A stretch of DNA of 5,355 bases from contig JAKEHX010000638.1 of the NCBI GenBank assembly GCA_022614795.1, positions 1-5,355 of the forward strand, read 5' to 3'. The notes beneath the pieces were generated by a model. It ran no database searches. It saw only the letters and a list, made by a program, of their open reading frames with translations, and was not told the DNA's origin. A program made the translations under genes and the position numbers. This DNA comes from Planctomycetaceae bacterium (lineage in GTDB: Bacteria; Planctomycetota; Planctomycetia; Pirellulales; Pirellulaceae). Below, piece by piece: positions 1-5,162 of the stretch; position 1 is the stretch's first letter, and every line of letters begins with the position of its first letter.

Positions 1-1272
1 ACAAGTGGGGAACCGCCGACAACCTGGCTGGCTGGTGCGAAAGAGACTTGCGGGGCGGATGGCGATTTCAATATCGGTTCGAGTGGCTCGCAGTATCTGT
101 TCATTTATGGCATGACAGTGGTTGGCCATAACAGTGGGACCTTCGGGAACGATATCAATGTGGCGACCGCCACGGGTTTCGACGTGACGGTTCACATCGA
201 CATGGACACTTGCACGCTGTCAGTTCCTGGAACGAACACTGGCAATATAATCAATCTTAGTCAAAGCACGTCTCACAATTCCGGTGGCGCAAGCTCGGCC
301 TATCGCAACTGTACGTTCAACACGCCTAACAGCACCGGCAGCGCAGCGGCAATTGGCCTGGGTCAGTCAGTCACGCTCATCAATGCAACGATCGGCTTCG
401 CCGGAGCTAACAAGCGGACAGTGCTGTTCTCGTATGACTTCATCGAGGGCCGGGCGAACATAATTGACAGCGACCTCTCCGGCTACAACACGACATCCGG
501 CGCCTATTTTGCGCTTGGCCAAGTCTATGGGCCTATCTTTCTCATCAACTGCAAACTCAGCAGCACACCCTCGCTTGTGACTGGGACATTTCCCGATGCT
601 CGCTCCGGTTCGTTGACGGTCATTAACTGCGATAGCGGCGACACGCACAACGTCTTTGAGTACCGCAACCGCCAGGGAACGCTGACGGAAAACACCGCGA
701 TCTTCGCCAACAACGGCGCACAGTTCAACGGCCTGGGAATCTCCTGGGAAATCGTCACCACGTCGGCATGTTCCGAGGCCAACCCCTTTGTGGCGCCGTG
801 GTGCCATCGCTGGTCAACCGCTACAGGTTCGCAGGATTTGCACCTGCAATTGATCCGCGACAGCTTGACGGATTACACGAATCGCGAGGTGTACGGCGAA
901 TTTGAAACGCTAGAAAACGCGAGCTTTCCCAACGGCACTCTGAGCACAACCAGGAATACAAAACCATTTGCTGGGACTGGTGTCGATCTAACGAACAGCT
1001 CGGAGGCGTGGACGGAAACCCTGGCCAACGATAACGAGATGGAGTGTCGCGTGACGCGGACGCTGGCGGAGAAGTCACTGATTCGAGCGCGGCTAATCGT
1101 GGGCGTCGCCAGCACGACGCTCTACGTTGACCCGTCGGTGCGGATCGGGAGCCAAGGGGCGAATCCGCCGACGCGGTGGAGCTGCGAAGGGGCCTTTAAC
1201 GCTGAGCCGAGTGCGAGCGGCGGTGGAGGCGGGGGCCTTAAACTCGTAGGCGCAGGAGGGCTGGCCGGATGA
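1..1272 (+). CDS. Phage beta-helix fibre/appendage-like structural protein (5' partial)
   Basis: The reading frame is open to the left edge, so the true start lies upstream; 423 residues are visible, and the ATG at 112 is only an internal methionine. The first two thirds look like a right-handed parallel beta-helix: short strands recur with an Asn/Asp/Cys turn, such as YRNCTF, LINATI, IIDSDL, FLINCKL and VINCDSG. From about visible residue 245 a second beta-rich domain follows, with SWEIVTTSAC, WCHRW, VYGEFETLEN and, near its end, ARLIVGVASTTLYVDPSVRI. I associate this layout with appendage proteins of uncultured tailed phages (from memory, no search). The C-terminus is a flexible glycine tail with six consecutive Gly. 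Likely role: surface fibre, spike or decoration contacting the host or capsid; no catalytic residues are evident. The stop overlaps the next start as ATGA, indicating coupled translation. A polysaccharide-degrading (pectate-lyase fold) tailspike is an alternative I cannot exclude. Confidence 0.72.
   Translation, partial: TSGEPPTTWLAGAKETCGADGDFNIGSSGSQYLFIYGMTVVGHNSGTFGNDINVATATGFDVTVHIDMDTCTLSVPGTNTGNIINLSQSTSHNSGGASSAYRNCTFNTPNSTGSAAAIGLGQSVTLINATIGFAGANKRTVLFSYDFIEGRANIIDSDLSGYNTTSGAYFALGQVYGPIFLINCKLSSTPSLVTGTFPDARSGSLTVINCDSGDTHNVFEYRNRQGTLTENTAIFANNGAQFNGLGISWEIVTTSACSEANPFVAPWCHRWSTATGSQDLHLQLIRDSLTDYTNREVYGEFETLENASFPNGTLSTTRNTKPFAGTGVDLTNSSEAWTETLANDNEMECRVTRTLAEKSLIRARLIVGVASTTLYVDPSVRIGSQGANPPTRWSCEGAFNAEPSASGGGGGGLKLVGAGGLAG
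1254..1259 (+). promoter_or_regulatory. Strong ribosome binding site for the 1269 gene
   Basis: AGGAGG, a full Shine-Dalgarno core, lies 9 bases before the ATG at 1269, inside the glycine-rich 3' end of the preceding gene. It is the best ribosome binding site in the window and fixes the start of the downstream gene. Confidence 0.75.
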
Positions 1273-2513
1273 CTTATCGCGGCGATATACGCTTGGGCGA
1301 AACCTTGGACGTAAAGTTCACGACGCGGCGGTTCTCGACCGGCGCCCCATTTACGCTGGCCGGCACTCCGGCAATCTCAGCCTATGTTGGCAACGGCACG
1401 ACGGAGATCACGGCCGGGATCACGCTGACCGTCGATTTCGACGCGCGGACCGGCTTGAACAATGTGCGCGTAGTCGCATCAGGCGCGAACGGCTTTGCGA
1501 CGGCTACCAATGTGCAACTCGTCATCACGGCCGGGACCGTGGACAGCGTGTCTGTCGTGGGGGAAGTGGTTGCGGAGTTTTCGATTGAGAACCGCTCGGC
1601 ACTGATGCCGGCAACGGCTGGAAGTACGCTCGCGGTCGCGAGCGGGCGGGCTAATGCTGACGTAACGCATATTGCCACGGCCGCCGTGAGCGCGAGCGCG
1701 GCCCAACTTGGCGTCAACGTCGTTCAGGCTGGCGCTACGGCTTGGGGCAGCGGAGCCATTACAGCGGGTAGTATCGCCACGGGAGCCATCACTAGCGCCA
1801 AGTTCGCCGCTGGGGCCATTGATGCCGCTGCCATCGCAGACGATGCCATCACCGATGCCAAGGTGGCCAGTGATGTGACGATTGCCAGCGTGACCGGGGC
1901 AGTTGGTAGCGTGACGGGGACACTCGGCTCGCTCGCTCCGCAAGCCAAGGCCGACGTGCAAGCCGAAGCCGAAAAGGCGCTGCGAACGTATCACTTAGAT
2001 CACCTGATTGAGTCGGCAGACCCCGGCAGTATCGTGGCCAATTCTTCGCTGTGGGCCGCCTTGACGAGCAAGAGCGCCACCCCGGCTTATTCGAGCTACG
2101 TCAACACGACGGATTCGTTGGAGGCCCAGCGGGACAATGTGGGGACGGCAGGCGCAGGACTCACCGCTATCGACCTCCCAGACCAGACGATGAACATTAC
2201 CGGCAGTCTGTCGGGCAGTGTGGGGAGCGTGACGGGCAGCGTCGGTGGAAATGTCACTGGGTCAATCGGTTCATTGGCAACGCAGGCCAAGGCCGATGTG
2301 AATGCGGAAATGTTGAATGTGGTGAATGTGGTTGCGTTGATTGATGGGAAGACGATTGTGCAATCGCTAATTTACATCGGGGCCAGCGCGACGGGGCGAG
2401 TAAGCGGCGCTGGGACAGGGACCGAAGTATTCAAGGGCTTAGACGAATCTACAACGCGGCTGACCATCACGGTCGATTCTTCCGGCAACAGGACGGACAT
2501 CGTCTATGGCTAG
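1269..2513 (+). CDS. Modular repeat-rich phage fibre-like structural protein
   Basis: The protein has 414 residues. Its start is set by AGGAGG nine bases upstream and an ATGA overlap with the previous gene. Residues 1-110 form a beta-rich head (GDIRLGETLDVKFTTRRFSTG and ITLTVDF onward), resembling the N-terminal beta-sandwich of phage baseplate or fibre proteins. Residues 163-202 are four tandem decapeptides of pattern A-I-T/D-x-x-x-I/F/V-A-x-G/D. A V-T-G-x-V-G segment ending in QAKADVxAE occurs twice (208-233 and 321-347), flanking a segment with LDHLIESAD and TDSLEAQRDN (243-290). Residues 362-414 carry GRVSGAGTGTEVF and RLTITVDSSGNRTDIVYG, which I recall as a recurrent C-terminal module of phage proteins. 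Low complexity and Ala/Gly/Thr/Val richness with almost no aromatic core suggest an elongated, probably trimeric fibre or tail component. The exact position in the virion is inference. Confidence 0.75.
   Translation: MTYRGDIRLGETLDVKFTTRRFSTGAPFTLAGTPAISAYVGNGTTEITAGITLTVDFDARTGLNNVRVVASGANGFATATNVQLVITAGTVDSVSVVGEVVAEFSIENRSALMPATAGSTLAVASGRANADVTHIATAAVSASAAQLGVNVVQAGATAWGSGAITAGSIATGAITSAKFAAGAIDAAAIADDAITDAKVASDVTIASVTGAVGSVTGTLGSLAPQAKADVQAEAEKALRTYHLDHLIESADPGSIVANSSLWAALTSKSATPAYSSYVNTTDSLEAQRDNVGTAGAGLTAIDLPDQTMNITGSLSGSVGSVTGSVGGNVTGSIGSLATQAKADVNAEMLNVVNVVALIDGKTIVQSLIYIGASATGRVSGAGTGTEVFKGLDESTTRLTITVDSSGNRTDIVYG
1755..1874 (+). repeat. Four in-frame 30-bp tandem units (decapeptide repeat)
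   Basis: Four consecutive 30-base units, each beginning GCCAT, encode AITAGSIATG, AITSAKFAAG, AIDAAAIADD and AITDAKVASD. Spacing is exact, but the units differ at many positions, so this is an old, protein-selected repeat and not a recent slippage product. It lies within the fibre-like gene at 1269-2513. Confidence 0.85.
1890..1967 (+). repeat. VTG/QAKADV module, copy 1
   Basis: This segment encodes residues 208-233 of the fibre-like protein, from VTGAVGSVTG to QAKADVQAE. It matches a second copy at 2229-2309 almost residue for residue, apart from one inserted residue there. Confidence 0.8.
2229..2309 (+). repeat. VTG/QAKADV module, copy 2
   Basis: This segment encodes residues 321-347, from VTGSVGGNVTG to QAKADVNAE. 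It is the second copy of the module at 1890-1967, with a similar GSL lead-in upstream. The two copies bracket the LDHL/TDSLEA segment, which is consistent with internal duplication. Confidence 0.8.
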
Positions 2514-2706
2514 TGCCAAGGATACGTTTGAATCAAAGACGTTTGCGGCAAATACGTTTGCAAGTGGGACGTGGCGCGGGGTAGGTGGAGTTGTGGCGCC
2601 CACCATAGTCCCACTCCGTTCCGCCGCTTCCGCCATTTATCAATCTGGCTCCGCTCAGTCCGTCGCCTACCAATCCGGCAGTGAAGCCTCCGGCATTTAC
2701 CAATGA
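2506..2706 (+). CDS. Small phage protein with N-terminal pentapeptide units
   Basis: This 66-residue protein overlaps the end of the preceding gene by 8 bases and the start of the next by ATGA. A weak purine-rich site (AGGACGGA, 2490-2497) precedes the start. Residues 6-25 are four pentads, DTFES, KTFAA, NTFAS and GTWRG, with Thr followed by an aromatic residue in each. The last 20 residues contain three Tyr-Gln motifs, two of them within YQSGS. The centre has an aliphatic/proline stretch, GVVAPTIVPL. I remember similar short TF-repeat/TWRG proteins beside phage fibre genes, but cannot name a family. The position between virion-type genes suggests a minor structural or chaperone-like protein. 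It could be a short solenoid cap or a peptide that binds the fibre; its function is unknown. Confidence 0.62.
   Translation: MASAKDTFESKTFAANTFASGTWRGVGGVVAPTIVPLRSAASAIYQSGSAQSVAYQSGSEASGIYQ
2521..2580 (+). repeat. Four in-frame 15-bp tandem units (pentapeptides)
   Basis: Four consecutive 15-base units, each with ACGTTT or ACGTGG at positions 4-9, encode DTFES, KTFAA, NTFAS and GTWRG. The shared ACGTTTG core at exact 15-base spacing in the first three units shows a real tandem repeat. The fourth unit is diverged, with Trp replacing Phe. Confidence 0.8.
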
Positions 2707-3116
2707 GCAACTTCCGTGAAGCGAACATCGTCGCCGAAACTCCGGTCATTTTGCTTGACCGGATCGAGCTGGCGGGCGTCGTCTCAGTCATTGCCGACAT
2801 CACGAATGTCAAGACGCGGATTTTCCAGTACGCGAGCTACCAACAGGCGGTGGACGACGCCAGCGGAACAGAAATCGGGACTGAGATCGCCACGCTGGCC
2901 GCCGCCTGCATGTTCAACGCACTGCAAACGGATGCGATGTGGGGCAACAGAGACAAGCTGGGCTACAACTGCCGACTCACGATCACGGCGGCGCGGTTCC
3001 CGTCTGGCGGAAAATACTATCGAGCGTGCAATGTGGTTCAGCCGTCAGCAGTGGGCGCTGAACCAGTGACGCTCAAGCCTTGGATTTTGTACGCGCTCCC
3101 GAGCGCGATCGATTAA
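2703..3116 (+). CDS. Putative phage structural protein, function unknown
   Basis: This 137-residue protein starts in an ATGA overlap with the 2506 gene. No Shine-Dalgarno sequence is visible before the ATG, so translation probably depends on reinitiation after the upstream stop. Residues 10-40 are beta-prone (AETPVILLDRIEL, VVSVIADITNVKTRIFQY). A helix-prone stretch, ATLAAACMFNALQTDAMW (63-80), follows. The C-terminal part, LGYNCRLTITAARFPSGGKYYRACNV, reads as paired strands of a beta-sandwich. I recall the LQTD-x-x-W ... GYNxR ... FPxGG arrangement from proteins of uncultured tailed phages near fibre genes (memory only). A head-tail or tail accessory protein is the best guess; no enzyme motif is seen. 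The gene directly abuts terS, so it shares a transcript with the packaging genes. Confidence 0.65.
   Translation: MSNFREANIVAETPVILLDRIELAGVVSVIADITNVKTRIFQYASYQQAVDDASGTEIGTEIATLAAACMFNALQTDAMWGNRDKLGYNCRLTITAARFPSGGKYYRACNVVQPSAVGAEPVTLKPWILYALPSAID
3092..3107 (+). other. GC-rich inverted repeat just before terS
   Basis: CGCGCTC and GAGCGCG are perfect reverse complements separated by CC, able to form a 6-bp stem with a four-base loop. The hairpin ends 9 bases before the terS ATG, in the place where a ribosome binding site would normally sit. The palindromes CGATCG and ATCGAT follow directly. No T-tract follows, so it is not an intrinsic terminator. A translational control element or a protein-binding site is possible. 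Confidence 0.4.
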
Positions 3117-3626
3117 ATGAAAAAGCCAGGCCGTCCGCAGAAGTTTACAGCTATTCGCCGCGCGGCGTTTTTGGTGAGCCTAAGAACGTATGGGCTCCTG
3201 AAACGCGCCGCTGAAGCGGTCGGCGTGAGTTACCGGACGGTCAGGAGTTATGTGGAATCCGATCCAGAGTTTGCCTCGCAAGTTGCGGCTGCTGATGAAG
3301 CCGGGGTCGATGACCTGGAAATGAAGGCGACGGACGTGGCCCTGAAAGGCGATGGGCCGATGCTGCGATTCCTGTTGGCTTGCAAGCGGCCCGAAAAATT
3401 CTCACAGCGTTATCAACTCGAACATGGTGGAAGTGTTGACGTGACGGGCAACGTCACCGTGACGGTTGTGGAGGATGAAAAGTGGTATGGGAACAACGCG
3501 CATGATAAGGCTGCCAAAGGCGTTGCCTCATCAACGCGAAGTGTTATTGAGCCCAGCGAGGTTCAAGGTGGTGGCATGCGGGCGGCGATGGGGCAAAACG
3601 GCCACGGGCCTGATGGCCGCCGTTAG
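3117..3626 (+). CDS. terS: Phage terminase small subunit (DNA recognition)
   Basis: TerS binds the packaging site on phage DNA and recruits the large terminase, setting where packaging begins. The protein has 169 residues and starts with a basic KKPGRPQKF segment. A helix-turn-helix follows at about residues 24-47 (LLKRAAEAVGVSYRTVRSYV), followed by ESDPEFASQVAAADEAG and a helical oligomerisation region with GPMLRFLLACKRPEKFSQRY (80-99). These features match small terminases that precede TerL. A beta-like VTGNVTVTVVEDEKW closes the conserved part. The tail beyond about residue 134 (Gly/Ser/Arg rich) is encoded by bases that also encode TerL in another frame, and looks like unselected run-on to the first stop. 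The start abuts the previous stop (TAAATG) with no clear Shine-Dalgarno. The product is not certain from the HTH alone, but its position before TerL makes it likely. Confidence 0.85.
   Translation: MKKPGRPQKFTAIRRAAFLVSLRTYGLLKRAAEAVGVSYRTVRSYVESDPEFASQVAAADEAGVDDLEMKATDVALKGDGPMLRFLLACKRPEKFSQRYQLEHGGSVDVTGNVTVTVVEDEKWYGNNAHDKAAKGVASSTRSVIEPSEVQGGGMRAAMGQNGHGPDGRR
3470..3474 (+). promoter_or_regulatory. Candidate ribosome binding site for terL inside terS
   Basis: GGAGG lies within terS. It directly touches an ATG at 3475, too close to serve it, and sits 12 bases before the ATG at 3487. It therefore favours 3487 over the TTG at 3466 as the terL start. The spacing is longer than ideal, and an ATG at 3502 also remains possible. 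Confidence 0.45.
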
Positions 3627-4752
3627 GGGGCATGGACCGAAGCGGGGAGCGTTCCGAGGTGCGATCGATCGAGCTCGCATTTGGTGGGTGGCGCCGAGCT
3701 ATCCGATTGCGGACGAGATTATTTGGCCGGACTTGAAAACGGCATTGGCCGGAGCATGGGAGCGCAAGAGCGAGTCGGAGCATTTCATTCAGTTGCCGGG
3801 AGGCGGAAGCGTGGCGGTGAAATCGGCCGATAACCCTGATTCGCTTCGCGGCGCTGGTCTGGACGGGCTAGTGTTCGATGAGGCCGCGTTTTCCCGCGAG
3901 CGGGTTTGGACTGATGTGCTGCGTCCGATGCTGGTTGACCGCAATGGATGGGCGTTGTTCCTGACGACTCCGAATGGATGCAATTGGTTTTTCAATTTGT
4001 TCAAAGACGCTTGCGGAGACGATTGGGCGCGGTGGCAGCGGCCGTCTCGCGAGAATCCCATCATTAGCGCCGAGGAGTTGGAAGAGGCGAAGCGGAAGGT
4101 TGGACCCAGAGCATACGCGCAGGAATTCGATGCCCAGTTTACCGAAGAGGAGGGGGCGTATTTTCCGGTTGAGTATTTTCCCGACTCGATTTGGTTCGAT
4201 GAATGGCCGTCTGACGATGACATTGTGCTCCGCTGCATAGCTTGCGATCCGTCTCTAGGCAAGACGAAAGTGAGCGACTATTCGGCGCTCGTCATGCTGG
4301 CCCGCACGCGGGATGCTTACTACGTGATGGCGGACCTGGATAAGCGGCCGTGCGCCAAGATCGTGGCTGATGCACTGCGATGGTGCCGGGAATTCCGGGC
4401 GAGCATGATCGGCTTTGAGACCGTCGGGTTTCAAGAGTTGCTAAAGGACGATTTCGACCGGCAGTTGGCGCAAACCAATTTGGACGTGGAGGCGCTGGGC
4501 ATCAGCAACGGGCCGGAGATCAGTAAAACTAAACGCATCTTAAGACTCGACGCACCGCTGGCCGATTCACAAATTAAGTTTCTGCGGGGGCATCATGGAA
4601 CAAAACTGCTGGTCGATCAGCTTCGCGGTTTCCCCCTGACGATGTATCACGACGATGGGCCGGATGCACTGGAAATGGCGATTCGGCTTTGTGATGAGGA
4701 TTTGGCGGGTCGGATTCGACGGACTGGACCGGAAATGAGGTTGATGGCATGA
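3487..4752 (+). CDS. terL: Phage terminase large subunit (packaging ATPase and nuclease)
   Basis: TerL is the motor that cuts concatemeric phage DNA and pumps it into the prohead through the portal using ATP. From the ATG at 3487 it has 421 residues. The ATPase domain shows Walker A GRRWGKT (32-38), adenine-side MIRLPKALPHQREV (6-19), Walker B LVFDEA with the catalytic Asp-Glu pair (128-133), and coupling motif LTTPNG (159-164). The C-terminal RNase H-like nuclease has its metal-binding acidic residues at CDPS (Asp254), IGFETVGF (Glu311) and HDDGPDALEMA (Asp390/Asp393). All expected motifs are present and the length is normal, so it should be active. It resembles the Terminase_6 group of large terminases. 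The start is uncertain: the frame is open from a TTG at 3466, and ATGs occur at 3475, 3487 and 3502. I chose 3487 from GGAGG upstream. Homology-like sequence begins near 3502. The gene overlaps terS by 140 bases in the +1 frame. Confidence 0.95.
   Translation: MGTTRMIRLPKALPHQREVLLSPARFKVVACGRRWGKTATGLMAAVRGHGPKRGAFRGAIDRARIWWVAPSYPIADEIIWPDLKTALAGAWERKSESEHFIQLPGGGSVAVKSADNPDSLRGAGLDGLVFDEAAFSRERVWTDVLRPMLVDRNGWALFLTTPNGCNWFFNLFKDACGDDWARWQRPSRENPIISAEELEEAKRKVGPRAYAQEFDAQFTEEEGAYFPVEYFPDSIWFDEWPSDDDIVLRCIACDPSLGKTKVSDYSALVMLARTRDAYYVMADLDKRPCAKIVADALRWCREFRASMIGFETVGFQELLKDDFDRQLAQTNLDVEALGISNGPEISKTKRILRLDAPLADSQIKFLRGHHGTKLLVDQLRGFPLTMYHDDGPDALEMAIRLCDEDLAGRIRRTGPEMRLMA
4737..4740 (+). 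promoter_or_regulatory. Ribosome binding site for the 4749 HTH gene
   Basis: GAGG lies 8 bases before the ATG at 4749, within the last codons of terL. It supports this very short gene being translated. Confidence 0.5.
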
Positions 4753-4901
4753 CGAGCGTATCGGGGAAGAAGTTGTCGCAGGCGATGGAACGGGCCATCA
4801 TCCGCATGAAGCGGGCCGGGGCTTCATACCGGGAGATTGCGTATGTGTTGCGGGTCTCGACGCGGACAATTGGCAGAGTCATAAAGGCAATAGGGTCATG
4901 A
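4749..4901 (+). CDS. 50-residue helix-turn-helix protein
   Basis: The ATG at 4749 overlaps the terL stop as ATGA, with GAGG eight bases upstream; the frame closes at TGA 4899-4901, which overlaps the next start. The 50-residue product begins MTSVSGKKLSQAMERAIIRM. Residues 26-47 (SYREIAYVLRVSTRTIGRVI) are a textbook helix-turn-helix of the homeodomain-like/resolvase type: a first helix, a short turn around Leu-Arg-Val-Ser, and a recognition helix STRTIGRVIKAI. The protein is basic and essentially a bare DNA-binding domain. Its place directly after terL suggests an accessory packaging or cos/pac-binding factor, or a small transcription regulator. I cannot choose between these. ATGA coupling on both sides and a coherent fold argue that it is real despite its size. 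Confidence 0.72.
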   Translation: MTSVSGKKLSQAMERAIIRMKRAGASYREIAYVLRVSTRTIGRVIKAIGS

Positions 4902-5161
4902 ACCGTCGCATGTTTTTTGCTACCGTGTTCGCAGTTGGGACCGTCCAACTGATTCGGCGCGACCTGAAGGCGGAAAGGGATGCGCGTTTAAGGAAAATTC
5001 TACGTGACTTTCAGAAGAATATGAATGAGCTTGCAAGGCAAATGAGCGAGTTTCCCCGAGTTCAAGCGGAACAGTTCAGGGAACATATGGAGCGCGTCAG
5101 AATTGATTGTGATGAGTTGAATTTTTGTCAAGCGGTTGAAAGGAAATTAGAGAGAAAGTGA
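4898..5161 (+). CDS. Small protein with hydrophobic N-terminus and charged helical body
   Basis: This 87-residue protein starts in an ATGA overlap with the HTH gene; AAAGG (4883-4887) lies 10 bases upstream. Residues 5-19 (MFFATVFAVGTVQLI) are hydrophobic behind an Arg pair, a short membrane segment or uncleaved signal anchor. Residues 20-87 are highly charged and helical, with a likely coiled coil at about 24-65 (KAERDARLRKILRDF, then MNELARQMSEF). Two cysteines lie at 71 and 77 near the C-terminus. No known family is recognised. An inner-membrane-anchored phage protein with an extended helical domain, spanin-like in shape, is one possibility, but lysis genes do not usually sit between terL and portal. 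A scaffold or packaging accessory is another. Bases 4981-5160 are distinctly AT-richer (about 42% GC) than the flanking genes, hinting at separate acquisition. Confidence 0.68.
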   Translation: MNRRMFFATVFAVGTVQLIRRDLKAERDARLRKILRDFQKNMNELARQMSEFPRVQAEQFREHMERVRIDCDELNFCQAVERKLERK

Positions 5162-5162
5162 A

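Noticed and set aside
1724..1948. Minus-strand frame encoding an Ala/Pro/Met-rich hydrophobic product that looks like a membrane protein
   Set aside because: It is the reverse complement of the decapeptide repeat; the repetitive hydrophobicity is a mirror of GCC/GCT-rich codons, not a gene.
1479..1994. Long minus-strand open frame (171 codons) opposite the fibre-like gene
   Set aside because: It mirrors a GC-rich, repeat-bearing coding region, its product is a low-complexity Arg/Gly/His mixture with no domain, and it has no neighbour on that strand.
2051..2344. Plus-strand frame of 97 codons inside the fibre-like gene
   Set aside because: It is out of frame with the clearly coding 1269-2513 gene and gives a Gly/Arg/Cys-rich product typical of off-frame reading.
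3466..3486. TTG at 3466 as the terL start
   Set aside because: No ribosome binding site at proper distance, and the added residues precede the conserved start of the family; kept only as an alternative.
3661..3678. Cluster of overlapping palindromes (CGATCGATCG and CGAGCTCG) inside terL, sharing the 9-mer GCGATCGAT with the terS start region
   Set aside because: It encodes ordinary TerL residues (IDRARI), and shared 9-mers are expected by chance many times in a window of this length; no further copies or spacing pattern support a site.
3789..4262. Minus-strand open frame of 157 codons opposite terL
   Set aside because: It lies wholly inside the conserved ATPase and nuclease coding region of terL, and its Ser/Arg/Pro-rich product shows no recognisable fold.
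5101..5160. AT-rich stretch with TTGATT-like elements, a possible promoter before the putative portal gene
   Set aside because: It is inside a coding frame, no convincing -35/-10 pair at 16-18 base spacing is visible, and the gene is explained by operon coupling.
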